From contig NZ_JALAHI010000058.1 in NCBI RefSeq assembly GCF_022711995.1, positions 1 through 64,000 of the forward strand: a DNA stretch of 64,000 nucleotides, given 5' to 3'. Source of the stretch: Enterococcus sp. Its GTDB lineage: Bacteria; Bacillota; Bacilli; Lactobacillales; Enterococcaceae. The notes beneath the pieces were generated by a model, which searched no databases, was not told where the DNA came from, and was given only the letters and a program-made list of their open reading frames with translations. Position 1 is the stretch's first letter, and each line of letters begins with the position of its first letter. Position numbers and translations under genes: made by a program. This document shows, one piece after another, positions 10,044 through 20,312 of this stretch.

Positions 10044-11634
10044 TTTTTCCACCTCTTACTTTCAACAATTTTTTTCCAAAAGGAACCAGTAGCCATTCTC
10101 GGATCGTCAACAATTTCACTTTGAGCGCTGTTGTGATGAAGACTGCCCCACCAAATAAGACTCCTCCAAGACAAAAAACAAGCGCTTCTAGTCTTTTCTC
10201 TACCGGTCCTCCACTTACCACAGTGACCACACCATAGTATAAAAACAATGCACACGCCATGATTCCCAAACAAAACAGGAGTTTCTTCCCGTAATTTCCC
10301 TCTGTCCAAAAATGATTCAATGCTTTTTTCTCAGAGAATACAAAATAAACCAATGTACCAATCAACCCTAAAAGCGTACTCATACTCGCGCCGGTGGTTC
10401 CTAAAAGATAGGTTAGCGGCCATGTCAACAGCACTTTCAATAAAAGACCGCAGCCTGCCGCATGAATCCCTACGCGGAATTGATTTCTACTTTGTTGAAT
10501 ACTTTGGTACGCTTGGATTGCCGCCATCAGAGCGACGGCAAAAACAAATAAGACCAACGCACTATTACCAGCGCCATCTTTAAACAGCGCAAAGTTGATA
10601 TATGGAAGCAAGATAGCCAATCCAACCGCAGAAGCACTGGCAATTCCTACCGTCAACCGTAGATACATCTTTGCTGATTTTTCAAACAACTGCTGATTTT
10701 TGACCGTCAAATACTTCGTCAATGTTGGCAGAAAAGTTGAACTTAGTGCCATCGCTACCACAAGACCCAACTGAACCAAAGGCTGCCCTCGATCATAGAT
10801 CCCTTTTGCGATGCGGGCGCTTTGTTCTGTTAGACCACTCGCTTCAAGCGAGTTTGTCATCAGAAAAGAATCTGCCAATTGAAAAAGAATCAGAAAACCG
10901 CTGTAGATCGTTAATAGTCCGCCTTCAATCAGAAACCGTCGTCGCAGGGAAGGATCCCGGTTAGCAGGTGTCGCTTTGGCTGGAACCGCTAATCCTCGAC
11001 CGGTGATTTTCCGACTATAATAGCTTAAAATCCCCCATGCTGCAAGTCCACCCACTAATGCGCCGGACATTGCTAATGTTCCGGTCTGATAAACATTCCA
11101 CGAGAAAAGCTGGAAACAGCTGGCGGCTATCAGAATCACCCCAACACGAAGCAGTTGCTCTACTACTTGAGAAACGGCCGTCGGCACCATCTGTAAATTC
11201 CCTTGGAAACTGCCGCGATAAAAAGTCAAAGGTGGGACAAATAAGAAGGTGAAGGACACCACGCGAATCAAAGATGCCAATCCTGCATCTCCCATGATCC
11301 AAGCAATCATATCTGCTAAGAAAAACGTCGTCCCCCATAACCCAATCGCAGTCCAAAAAACATACGGATAGATGACTTGAATCCGAGCGCGCTGTTTCTG
11401 AGGATCCGGTTGTTCAGCAATCACTCGTGAGATAAATTGCGGCAAGCCAGATAGTGCCAGCGTCATAGCTAGTCCGTAGATTGGATAGACCTGCTGGTAT
11501 ACGTAGAACCCTTCATCTCCAACTAAATTTTGAAAAGGAACACGGTAGATAGCACTTAACACTTTGGCAATGAATGAAGCAATCGTTAGGATAAATGCGC
11601 CTTCCATCGTCCGTTTTAATTGTGACTTCGCCAT
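10030..11634 (-). CDS. Polysaccharide biosynthesis / MurJ-SpoVB-like flippase (YabM family)
   Basis: Multidrug/oligosaccharidyl-lipid/polysaccharide (MOP) superfamily membrane protein of 534 residues with about 14 TM helices; SpoVB/YabM relatives move lipid-linked wall precursors across the membrane. The family signature is near the N-terminus ([20 protein letters not shown], then [15 protein letters not shown]). The start is the ATG of [12 protein letters not shown], with AAAGGGGGCGG upstream; the longer frame overlaps mfd without a ribosome binding site. It lies between mfd and rqcP, the same place as yabM in B. subtilis. Whether it flips lipid II or another substrate cannot be told from sequence. 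Confidence 0.9.
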   Translation of the reverse strand: MAKSQLKRTMEGAFILTIASFIAKVLSAIYRVPFQNLVGDEGFYVYQQVYPIYGLAMTLALSGLPQFISRVIAEQPDPQKQRARIQVIYPYVFWTAIGLWGTTFFLADMIAWIMGDAGLASLIRVVSFTFLFVPPLTFYRGSFQGNLQMVPTAVSQVVEQLLRVGVILIAASCFQLFSWNVYQTGTLAMSGALVGGLAAWGILSYYSRKITGRGLAVPAKATPANRDPSLRRRFLIEGGLLTIYSGFLILFQLADSFLMTNSLEASGLTEQSARIAKGIYDRGQPLVQLGLVVAMALSSTFLPTLTKYLTVKNQQLFEKSAKMYLRLTVGIASASAVGLAILLPYINFALFKDGAGNSALVLFVFAVALMAAIQAYQSIQQSRNQFRVGIHAAGCGLLLKVLLTWPLTYLLGTTGASMSTLLGLIGTLVYFVFSEKKALNHFWTEGNYGKKLLFCLGIMACALFLYYGVVTVVSGGPVEKRLEALVFCLGGVLFGGAVFITTALKVKLLTIREWLLVPFGKKLLKVRGGKNEIR

Positions 11635-11654
11635 CTTTTCCGCCCCCTTTACAG

Positions 11655-14600
11655 CTAATTTTCTTGTAACACGTATTTTTGTTCTCGTAGCGCTTTGACA
11701 AAATCTTGAATCTCTAACAGCCACGTACTTTCTTTCATCACAGAAGGGATCTGCAGCTTGATCGTCATCTGCTCGTGATCGACACCCATCGTCGCTTTAA
11801 GCTTGGTCGCTTTCAGTGCTTCAAACAACTGCTCAACGGAATAATTTTTCGTGCCAACTTTGCTTAGAGTGATGATCACTGTTTGCTGCTGTTTGCGGAT
11901 CGTATCCAGCAACGCGCGGTCCCCATTCATTTTGATCTCGCCAACAGTTAGTAAATGAGCGACTTCCTTTGGATATTCTCCGAAACGATCCAACAGATCA
12001 TCTTGTAATTCATCGACTGCTTCTTGAGAATCCAGTTCACGGATCCGTTTGTAAATTTCGATTTTTTGTCGTTCATCTTCTATATACGATGTTGGAAGGT
12101 ACGCATCAATACCAAGGTCAATCTCAACGGTTGTTTTCTCGACCTGCGTATTTTTCCCTTGCTTACGTGCCACTGATTCTGAAAGCATTTGTGAATACAT
12201 ATCAAACCCGACAGCATCAATAAACCCGTGCTGTTGGGCGCCCAATAAATTCCCAGCGCCTCGAATCGAAAGATCTCGCATCGCAATTTTGAATCCAGAA
12301 CCCAATTCTGTAAAATCTTTGATTGCTTGCAGCCGCTTTTCACTGACTTCATTCAATATTTTTTGTTGTTCATACATAAAGTAGGCATAAGCCACGCGAT
12401 TGCTTCGACCCACACGGCCACGTAACTGATAAAGTGTAGACAAGCCCATGTAGTCGGCATTTTCCACAAATAATGTATTGGCATTGGGAATGTCGACCCC
12501 AGTTTCGATGATCGTCGTCGTGACCAATACATCGTACTGACCTTCGATAAAATCAAACAATGTATTTTCTAATTGGATTTCTGTCATCTGTCCATGCGCA
12601 TAACCGATACGCGCATCTGGTACTAATGCTTGCAGTTCTTCCACTTTTCGTTCAATCGTATCAACCCGATTATACAGATAAAAGACTTGTCCGTCTCGCG
12701 CCATTTCTCGTAAAATAGCTTCTCGAACTGCTCCAGGATTCATCTCCATCACATACGTCTGGATCGGATAACGATTTTCCGGTGGCGTTTCGATAACAGA
12801 AAGATCCCTCACACCTAGCATAGACATATGCAATGTCCGGGGAATTGGGGTAGCTGTCAAGGTTAGCACATCCACTTGAGAACGCAGCTGTTTCAACCGT
12901 TCTTTGTGCTTCACGCCAAAACGCTGTTCTTCATCGATCACCAGTAATCCCAGATCTGCAAATTCCACATCTTTTGACAACAGACGATGGGTCCCAACTA
13001 AGATGTCGATTTGTCCCTTCTTCACTTGTTCGATCGTTTCTGTTTGCTGTTTTTTCGTGCGGAAGCGACTGAGCAGCCCAACATTGACTGGAAATCCTTC
13101 AAAGCGATCAATCATCGTTTCATAGTGCTGTTGTGCCAAAATCGTGGTGGGGACTAAAAATGCGACTTGCTTACTCTCTTTGATAGCCTTGAAAGCTGCC
13201 CGCAATGCCACTTCAGTTTTTCCAAAACCAACATCCCCGACTAATAAGCGGTCCATTGGTTTGTCTTTTTCCATATCCCGTTTGATCTCCGCTGTACTGC
13301 GTAATTGATCATCGGTTTCAGAATAAGGAAAGGCATCTTCAAATTCTTTTTGATAGCCATCATCCGGTTGAAAGGCGTAGCCTTTTTCCGATTCGCGTTT
13401 TGCATACAACAGGATAAGATCATCGGCGATGTCTTCGATTTTAGCTGAAACTTTTCGTTTCGTTTTCGCCCATTCGCTGCCGCCTAGCTTATTGATCTTT
13501 GGTGTTTTAGATTCGGAGGCAACATATTTTTGAATCAAATTCAATTGGGTAACAGGAATAAATAACTTGTCGTCATTTTGATAGAGAATCGTCATGTAGT
13601 CTTGGTGTACACCATCTACTTTCAGGGTCTCCATACCAATGTATTTACCGATCCCGTGATTCGCATGAACGACGTAATCACCGGCTTTTAATTCATTGTA
13701 GCTCTTCAACCGCTCAGCATTGGTCACATTTTGACGCCGCGTACGTTTCTTCTTGATTTTCTGGAAAATTTCTTTTTCCGTGACAATAACGAGCTTGTCT
13801 TGGGGCATTTCAAACCCACTTTGCAGTGTTTCCACAACGATTTGCGTACGACCAGTAAAGAGCCGGTCTGCCGTTGTTTGAACCGCATAGATCTCATGAT
13901 CACGAAAATCCTGTTCCAATTTTTTTGCCCGTTCCGTATCACTTACTAGAAAAACAACCGTTTGCTGCTGTTTCTCCCAGCGGTCTACTTCAACTTTCAG
14001 CAAGCCCATTTGACTGAAAAATTGCTGCATCGGACGATATTGAAAGTTGTGGATTGCTTGAAAGCGGAGATTCCCCATTCCCTTTTGAAAAAGGGAGAAG
14101 AAACTGGTAGAAAATTGTTCTTTTTGAAGCAATTGTTGCACATCTTGCCCAAAAGACTGCTCTGAAAAAACACGAAGCTCGGCAATTTTTTGCGTATGCC
14201 ATTCCGCTTCTTCTCGCTCAATCTCACGATTCGTTTCCATAATACGGGCATAGTCATCGATCAAAAGCAATGCATCTTTTGAAAAATAATCCAAAATACT
14301 GGTGGGTTGCGAGTATAAAAGATCCGCATAATAACGAGCATTCTCATCAGGAATACCACTTTGCCAAGCAGATACTAATTGACCGAAATAATCTTCCAAA
14401 AAGTTTTTATCTGTGGTCTCTTTCACTACTGCTAATCGTTTCGTCAATAATTCTTGCAAGACTTTTTGACCATGGGCTAAATCAGCCGGAGAAAATACCA
14501 GTTCCGTAGTAGGAAGAACGGTTACTTCCGATAATGTCTCTACGGAGCGCTGCGTTTCCACGTCAAAAGAGCGCATCGAGTCGATCTCCACATCGAAAAG

Positions 14601-15176
14601 CTCGATCCGCACAGGATATTCAGCTTTCAAAGGATAGATGTCTAGAATGCTTCCGCGAATGCTAAATTCCCCCGGTTTACCAATCATCGATTGCCGTTCA
14701 TAGCCCATCGATACCAATTGCTGCGGTAACTGCTCTAAATCGATCTCAGCCCCCACCTGCCAAGAAAACTGATAGTTCAACCACGTATCTTTAGCAGGCA
14801 GGTATTTTCGTAAAGCAGCAACCGGCATGACATAGATTCCTTTTTTCCCATGAGCAACTGCATTCATTGCTGTCACTCGCTCAGATCGGGCTTCTGGTGA
14901 AGCAAATGCCATTTCAGCAGATAAGACTTCATCCACAGGGAAAACATAGACATCCTCTACGATATTTCGTAAATCTTCGGCAACTTGATTGGTATAATAA
15001 AGATTTGGCGTAATGACAATGACTTGTCGATCGAATTTTTGGTAAGCGCCGGCAAAAGCTAACGTTTTCGCGGAACCGGCCAAGCCGGTCAATAATTGCC
15101 GGGATGCGTGATCCGTTAATTGCTGATGCCACGCAGCAATTTGCGGCACCTTATTTATTAGTTCAATCAGATCCAT
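11655..15176 (-). CDS. mfd: Transcription-repair coupling factor
   Basis: Removes RNA polymerase stalled at DNA lesions and recruits UvrA. The 1173-residue length is normal. It has an N-terminal UvrB-like region with degenerate motifs (LTGLAGSAKTLAFAGAY), the RNA polymerase interaction domain around YVVHANHGIGKYIGM, then the RecG-like translocase with Walker A GDVGFGKTEVA, DEEQ box VIDEEQRFG, LTATPIPRTL and QLRGRVGRS, and a C-terminal UvrA-binding domain. ATG start with GGAGG 6 bases upstream, 11 bases after the pth stop, so pth-mfd are co-transcribed. Confidence 0.96.
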   Translation of the reverse strand: MDLIELINKVPQIAAWHQQLTDHASRQLLTGLAGSAKTLAFAGAYQKFDRQVIVITPNLYYTNQVAEDLRNIVEDVYVFPVDEVLSAEMAFASPEARSERVTAMNAVAHGKKGIYVMPVAALRKYLPAKDTWLNYQFSWQVGAEIDLEQLPQQLVSMGYERQSMIGKPGEFSIRGSILDIYPLKAEYPVRIELFDVEIDSMRSFDVETQRSVETLSEVTVLPTTELVFSPADLAHGQKVLQELLTKRLAVVKETTDKNFLEDYFGQLVSAWQSGIPDENARYYADLLYSQPTSILDYFSKDALLLIDDYARIMETNREIEREEAEWHTQKIAELRVFSEQSFGQDVQQLLQKEQFSTSFFSLFQKGMGNLRFQAIHNFQYRPMQQFFSQMGLLKVEVDRWEKQQQTVVFLVSDTERAKKLEQDFRDHEIYAVQTTADRLFTGRTQIVVETLQSGFEMPQDKLVIVTEKEIFQKIKKKRTRRQNVTNAERLKSYNELKAGDYVVHANHGIGKYIGMETLKVDGVHQDYMTILYQNDDKLFIPVTQLNLIQKYVASESKTPKINKLGGSEWAKTKRKVSAKIEDIADDLILLYAKRESEKGYAFQPDDGYQKEFEDAFPYSETDDQLRSTAEIKRDMEKDKPMDRLLVGDVGFGKTEVALRAAFKAIKESKQVAFLVPTTILAQQHYETMIDRFEGFPVNVGLLSRFRTKKQQTETIEQVKKGQIDILVGTHRLLSKDVEFADLGLLVIDEEQRFGVKHKERLKQLRSQVDVLTLTATPIPRTLHMSMLGVRDLSVIETPPENRYPIQTYVMEMNPGAVREAILREMARDGQVFYLYNRVDTIERKVEELQALVPDARIGYAHGQMTEIQLENTLFDFIEGQYDVLVTTTIIETGVDIPNANTLFVENADYMGLSTLYQLRGRVGRSNRVAYAYFMYEQQKILNEVSEKRLQAIKDFTELGSGFKIAMRDLSIRGAGNLLGAQQHGFIDAVGFDMYSQMLSESVARKQGKNTQVEKTTVEIDLGIDAYLPTSYIEDERQKIEIYKRIRELDSQEAVDELQDDLLDRFGEYPKEVAHLLTVGEIKMNGDRALLDTIRKQQQTVIITLSKVGTKNYSVEQLFEALKATKLKATMGVDHEQMTIKLQIPSVMKESTWLLEIQDFVKALREQKYVLQEN

Positions 15177-15187
15177 ACAGGGCCTCC

Positions 15188-15748
15188 TTAGTTAAATCGA
15201 TTCATTGTGGCAAGAAAATCACCGGTGGTCAAGTAATCGACACTTGCCGCAACAGCTTTATCCAAGCTTTGCAAAATAATCGGCTGATCTTCTTTCGCAA
15301 AGGGACTTAAAACGTGATCGACAACTGTCCGTCCCACTTGCGGCCGATCGATCCCTATTTTGATACGATTAAATACAGACGTACCAAGATGGGAAATCAG
15401 GCTCTTCATGCCATTGTGTCCCCCGGCACTGCCTTTTTGACGCAAACGAATTTTACCCAGTGCTAAATCAAGATCATCATAGACCACCACGATTTCTTCA
15501 GGATAAACCCCATAATAGGTCATCAACGGGCCTACTGCCCGGCCAGATTCATTCATGAATGTTTGCGGTTTGACTAGCATGATTTTTTCACCATCAATAA
15601 AGAATTCAGCGACTTCCGCTTCGAAGGCTGACGATTTAAACGTTGCTTGGTACTTTTCTGCTAACGAATCGACTACCATAAAGCCAACGTTGTGTTTTGT
15701 TTTTTCGTATTTTCTACCTGGATTTCCCAGACCTATAATCATTTTCAT
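15188..15748 (-). CDS. pth: Peptidyl-tRNA hydrolase
   Basis: Recycles peptidyl-tRNAs released from stalled ribosomes. The 186 residues contain IIGLGNPGRKYEKTKHNVGF with the catalytic His at position 19, the FMNESG motif and the VYDDLDLALGKIRLR and GSAGGHNGMKS segments. Two ATG codons (15748 and 15742) are possible starts; GGAG lies upstream of both. It heads the long minus-strand group pth-mfd-yabM-rqcP-divIC-yabR, from a promoter near 15834 with a hairpin-containing leader. Confidence 0.95.
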   Translation of the reverse strand: MKMIIGLGNPGRKYEKTKHNVGFMVVDSLAEKYQATFKSSAFEAEVAEFFIDGEKIMLVKPQTFMNESGRAVGPLMTYYGVYPEEIVVVYDDLDLALGKIRLRQKGSAGGHNGMKSLISHLGTSVFNRIKIGIDRPQVGRTVVDHVLSPFAKEDQPIILQSLDKAVAASVDYLTTGDFLATMNRFN

Positions 15749-15791
15749 TTTTTGATCCGCTCCATTTTTTCAAAAAATTACCATCACAAAA

Positions 15792-15818
15792 TACTGGGCA
15801 CGATAGTTCTGCCCAGTA
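15792..15818 (-). promoter_or_regulatory. Hairpin in the pth leader
   Basis: TACTGGGC (15792-15799) and GCCCAGTA (15811-15818) form a perfect 8-bp stem with an 11-base loop. On the minus strand it lies in the predicted pth 5' untranslated region, followed by TTTTG. It could be a weak attenuator or an mRNA-stabilising stem; no known riboswitch class was recognised. Confidence 0.5.
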
Positions 15819-15833
15819 AAATCATTCACTACG

Positions 15834-15839
15834 ATTATA
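15834..15839 (-). promoter_or_regulatory. pth operon promoter (extended -10)
   Basis: Minus strand: TGTTATAAT, a perfect TATAAT with an extended TG, about 86 bp before the pth start. No clear -35 at 17 bp. It is divergent from the ldh promoter. Confidence 0.55.
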
Positions 15840-15999
15840 ACACATAACGGACTGTTGCTGTGTCTTTCCTTTGCTCAGAATTTCTCTTTCTTAAAAAATT
15901 CATTAGAAACCTTGATTTGTCATGCTTCCTACGGGACAACTAAGAAAGCATTTACAAGTAAAACAGCAAAAATTTCTGTATCATTGTTGAGCGAATCAC

Positions 16000-17053
<1,054 letters not shown>

Positions 17054-17140
17054 AGCATTGCTCTTGCCCCTTTCTTGACTACTTAAGGTGTAAGATAGGG
17101 CAAAATCTGTTGTAGCAATCTGCTGCGACCAATATGATGA

Positions 17141-17305
17141 AAAAGGACTGTGCCATAAGTCATCATCCAACAAGTTAAACCGAATTATAGTCTATTGCGA
17201 TAGATTCCTCTGACTTTTGCGACGAGGAATCCCTGCACCGCAGGAGCAATAAGATATATTGTTCGGATAGTGTTACTTGTAGGAGACTTATGGCGCAGTC
17301 CTTTT
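17141..17305. repeat. Dispersed structured repeat / bidirectional terminator (copy C) after ldh
   Basis: Outer arms AAAAGGACTGTGCCATAAGT (from 17141) and ACTTATGGCGCAGTCCTTTT (17286-17305) form a roughly 20-bp stem ending in a T-tract on either strand. Inside are CCGAA/TTCGG and a hairpin CCTGC/GCAGG. It fills much of the 412-bp ldh-ldt gap; the rest holds only the ldt promoter. The inner part is homologous to the element at 8593-8692. Confidence 0.75.
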
Positions 17306-17414
17306 CTGATGTTTGTATTACGGTCAGAGAACATAACCTGCTTTACAATTTAAGAATTTTCTATTTTTCCATGGAACTTTCACTGAATCAATTCGCTTTT
17401 TCACCATAGTATGG

Positions 17415-17420
17415 TATGAT
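17415..17420 (+). promoter_or_regulatory. ldt promoter (extended -10)
   Basis: TGGTATGAT is an extended -10 (TATGAT) about 45 bp before the ldt start. The -35 position reads TTCGCT, a weak match. AAAAGGAG before the ATG is the ribosome binding site. Confidence 0.5.
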
Positions 17421-17465
17421 TTAGCCGATCTCTCATTTTTAAATCATCATAAAAGGAGCCTTTAA

Positions 17466-18863
17466 ATGACACGATCCAACAAACACACACATAATCAGGC
17501 TAAAACAAAAAAGATTGTACTGATTGCTATCGCTGCTATTCTCGTGGTGATTGCGGGCGGCTACACTTATCGGAGTACATATTATCAGGACCGGTTCTTA
17601 CCCAATACTACAATCGACAATCTAGATATTAGTAATAAAACCGTTTCTGAAGCCAATGACCTGTTGCATGACCGTTACAGCAAACAGTCTTTTACCATTA
17701 AAGAAGGCGCTACAGAGTGGAAATCCATTAATTTGGCTCAATTTGGTTTGCAGACGGACTTCACAAAAGAATTGAAAGCTTTGAAAGACGAACAAAATCA
17801 GTGGACATGGGGAATGGCTTATGTTTCTGCTGCAGAAGATAAAAAACTAGGCACCGTTTCTGTGGATCAACAAAAATTGACCAGTGAAACAGCCACGATT
17901 AAAGAGGCTTTGGAAAGTCTGAATGAAGGACGAACCGTTTCAAAAGATGCTACCTTAAAAAAAGGGGACGATGGCTTTTCAATTGAACCGGAAGTTGTTG
18001 GTGATGCTATTGATGTGGATCAAACCATCACAGATTTGCAAAAAGCGATTACCAGTGGAAAAAGTGAATTGGATTTGACTGCATATCAAAAGAAACCTAG
18101 CGTTACTTCTGATGATAAAGAGTTGGCAAAGGAAATGGATTCCTTGAATAAAATTGCTCAAGTGAATGCCAATTATTCCATCAATGGTTCCACTTTCCAG
18201 ATTCCAAGGACTACAATCATGGATTGGCTTTCCTATAAAGATGGGAAAACCACGATCGACGAAGAAAAAGTAAGAAATTATGTAACAGAATTAGGAAACC
18301 AATACAATACAAGTACGAACCCTTCTACTTTCAACAGTACAAAACAAGGGGAAGTTTCAGTACCCGCTGGAACACTAAGCTGGACCATCCAAACCGACTC
18401 AGAAACAAGCGCATTGATCGATGCCCTAAAGAAAGGGGAAGACTTTACTCGTTCACCAGTGGTTTTAGGTAGCGCAGATCCAAGTGGCCCACTCTTTGGA
18501 AATACGTATATCGAAGTCGATTTAAAAAACCAGCATATGTGGTATTACAAAGACGGTGCCGTCGCACTTGAAACAGATATCATCTCTGGAAAACCGAAAT
18601 CCCCTACTCCTACAGGGGTATTCTACGTTTGGAACAAAGAACGCAATGCTACATTGACCGGCGAAGACTATTCTTCTCCTGTTGACTACTGGATGCCTAT
18701 TGATTGGACCGGGGTTGGGATTCATGATTCTGATTGGCAGACAGCCTATGGTGGCGATCTATGGAAGACCCGCGGTTCTCATGGATGTGTCAACACTCCT
18801 CCTGGCGTGATGAAAGAACTATATGGCATGGTGGAAGTAGGCACACCTGTTATCGTCATTTAA
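17466..18863 (+). CDS. L,D-transpeptidase (YkuD family, Ldt(fm)-like)
   Basis: Wall enzyme making 3-3 peptidoglycan cross-links. The 465-residue protein has a cytoplasmic basic start, one TM helix (about 16-38), a long extracellular region with PG-binding-type repeats (about 50-330) and a YkuD catalytic domain (about 340-465) with the signature SHGCVNTPP: S438, H439 and catalytic Cys441. Length and domain order match Ldt(fm) of E. faecium (466 residues, Cys442), the enzyme that can bypass penicillin-binding proteins in beta-lactam-resistant mutants. AAGGAG lies before the ATG. It is monocistronic, ended by a strong hairpin. Role inferred from family resemblance. Confidence 0.92.
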   Translation: MTRSNKHTHNQAKTKKIVLIAIAAILVVIAGGYTYRSTYYQDRFLPNTTIDNLDISNKTVSEANDLLHDRYSKQSFTIKEGATEWKSINLAQFGLQTDFTKELKALKDEQNQWTWGMAYVSAAEDKKLGTVSVDQQKLTSETATIKEALESLNEGRTVSKDATLKKGDDGFSIEPEVVGDAIDVDQTITDLQKAITSGKSELDLTAYQKKPSVTSDDKELAKEMDSLNKIAQVNANYSINGSTFQIPRTTIMDWLSYKDGKTTIDEEKVRNYVTELGNQYNTSTNPSTFNSTKQGEVSVPAGTLSWTIQTDSETSALIDALKKGEDFTRSPVVLGSADPSGPLFGNTYIEVDLKNQHMWYYKDGAVALETDIISGKPKSPTPTGVFYVWNKERNATLTGEDYSSPVDYWMPIDWTGVGIHDSDWQTAYGGDLWKTRGSHGCVNTPPGVMKELYGMVEVGTPVIVI

Positions 18864-18884
18864 CTACGATTAATAATAAGACTA

Positions 18885-18923
18885 AAAAAGGACAGAGAAG
18901 CCATGGCATCTCTGTCCTTTTCT
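18885..18923. terminator. Bidirectional terminator between ldt and the yoaK-like gene
   Basis: AAAAGGACAGAGA and TCTCTGTCCTTTT form a 13-bp perfect stem with A-tract and T-tract flanks, ending two convergent genes. The loop contains the palindrome GCCATGGC. Confidence 0.9.
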
Positions 18924-19633
18924 TATAAACGATTCTGATTTTTGATGGTTATCGTCAGAACAAACAGCAAGATTCCAGAAACGACCCAAATCGTTCGGTG
19001 AAAAAGAAACATTCCTAACAGACTGCTACTCACTGCCCCAAAGAAAAAGCCGCCGATAATCATTGCAATGTATTTGATCTTATAATCTACCGTTGTATCT
19101 TTTTTGAAGAATCGTTGGTATAGATAATCCGCCATTGAACGCAAATTACCCGTGGTCATTGTTGTTGCATAAGGCATACCTGCTAGCCTGCGATAAGACG
19201 CATACTGGATCGCTGCGAAAAAAGAAAGACCAGAATCCACAAAAACATTAGGCAATGTCTGAGCAAAAATTCCTAACAGAAAAATCCCGACCGCTTCAAA
19301 GAATAGTGCGACATTTTGCCAAACGATTCTCCCTCCTGTTGGAAAATGATGCTGCAAACCATTGGTCACTATGATTCCTATCAAAAACAGCAAGATAGGT
19401 GGCAAATATCGAGCCGCCTGCAGAAACTCTCCGGAAGCGAGATTGATTCCAAGCAAGATGACATTCCCTGACTGCATACTAGCAAACACTTCGCCATGAA
19501 AGAGATAGGTATATGCATCTAAAAAACCACCGGCCATCGCTAAAGCAACCCCAACGGGTAGGCTTTCATGTACCACAATATCTGATTGTTGTCTCTTTTG
19601 ATCCTTGTTTTTTTCCCTATGATCTGCTTGCAT
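18923..19633 (-). CDS. YoaK/DUF1275 family membrane protein
   Basis: Integral membrane protein of 236 residues with about six hydrophobic segments. The DUF1275 features are ALAMAGGFLDAYTYL at the start of the membrane part and SGNVILLG after the first loop. The family is widespread; its function is unknown, with transport or permease roles only suggested. ATG start with GAGGCG upstream. It converges on ldt across a shared terminator. Confidence 0.85.
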   Translation of the reverse strand: MQADHREKNKDQKRQQSDIVVHESLPVGVALAMAGGFLDAYTYLFHGEVFASMQSGNVILLGINLASGEFLQAARYLPPILLFLIGIIVTNGLQHHFPTGGRIVWQNVALFFEAVGIFLLGIFAQTLPNVFVDSGLSFFAAIQYASYRRLAGMPYATTMTTGNLRSMADYLYQRFFKKDTTVDYKIKYIAMIIGGFFFGAVSSSLLGMFLFHRTIWVVSGILLFVLTITIKNQNRL

Positions 19634-19690
19634 CTTTTTCGCCTCTATCTATTTGATGACTGTCCATTGTTCTTTTCCTAAAATCTATAC

Positions 19691-20200
19691 TTATTTTCTT
19701 TTCTTACCTCTTTTTTTCCAACTAAGAATCCCCCAACTAAGTAAAACTGCTGTCAATGCCCCTGCTGAGTCAAGCATGACATCTTGGAACAACGGTGTCC
19801 GGCCACCAGTCAACATTTGATGGTACTCATCCATTCCAGCATAACCCGTTGCGGCTAACCAGCCAAAGAAAGCTGCCAGCCAATAGGGAATCTTGCGATA
19901 ACCCAAAGTGAGAAACAAGCTGCCGCCTAATACAAAATAAGTAAAGAAGTGCGCTCCTTTACGGATAAAAAACTCCACAAAAGAAAAATAACCTTTTTCG
20001 GCAATACTGACTTCGGAGCCTGCATAAGAAAAAGCAAACTTGCTTAACCATTCTTTTAACGGCTCTTCTTTTAACAAGCGAGAAAGCAATCCGACTTGAG
20101 ATTGTTGTTCGTAGGTTTGTGACGAACTAATAAACAAAACCACCATCACAGCTACCGCAATCGTGAAATAAAAATTTGGTTCTTTCCACATTTTTTTCAT
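19691..20200 (-). CDS. VanZ-like family membrane protein
   Basis: Membrane protein of 169 residues with about four TM helices. The VanZ-like signature is visible: FFIRKGAHFFTYFVLGG, then DEYHQMLTGGRTPLFQDVMLDSAGAL. The family is named after the teicoplanin-resistance accessory gene vanZ, but most members are chromosomal and of unknown function; nothing nearby suggests a glycopeptide-resistance cluster. GAGGAG lies 8-9 bases before the ATG. Confidence 0.88.
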   Translation of the reverse strand: MKKMWKEPNFYFTIAVAVMVVLFISSSQTYEQQSQVGLLSRLLKEEPLKEWLSKFAFSYAGSEVSIAEKGYFSFVEFFIRKGAHFFTYFVLGGSLFLTLGYRKIPYWLAAFFGWLAATGYAGMDEYHQMLTGGRTPLFQDVMLDSAGALTAVLLSWGILSWKKRGKKRK

Positions 20201-20270
20201 TATCTCAACTCCTCATTTTCTAATCTTACCATTTTCAGTATTCTCTGCAACTACTTTTCGAAGGGTGTGC

Positions 20271-20276
20271 TATACT
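20271..20276 (+). promoter_or_regulatory. pepF promoter (extended -10)
   Basis: TGCTATACT is an extended -10 about 37 bp before the pepF ATG. No clear -35. Confidence 0.45.
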
Positions 20277-20312
20277 TATTACCATCTGATAAATGAAAGG
20301 AGCAACACCTAA

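Noticed and set aside
19691..20200. Glycopeptide resistance gene vanZ
   Set aside because: It is only VanZ-like; no vanA-type or vanC genes are nearby and such proteins are common on enterococcal chromosomes.
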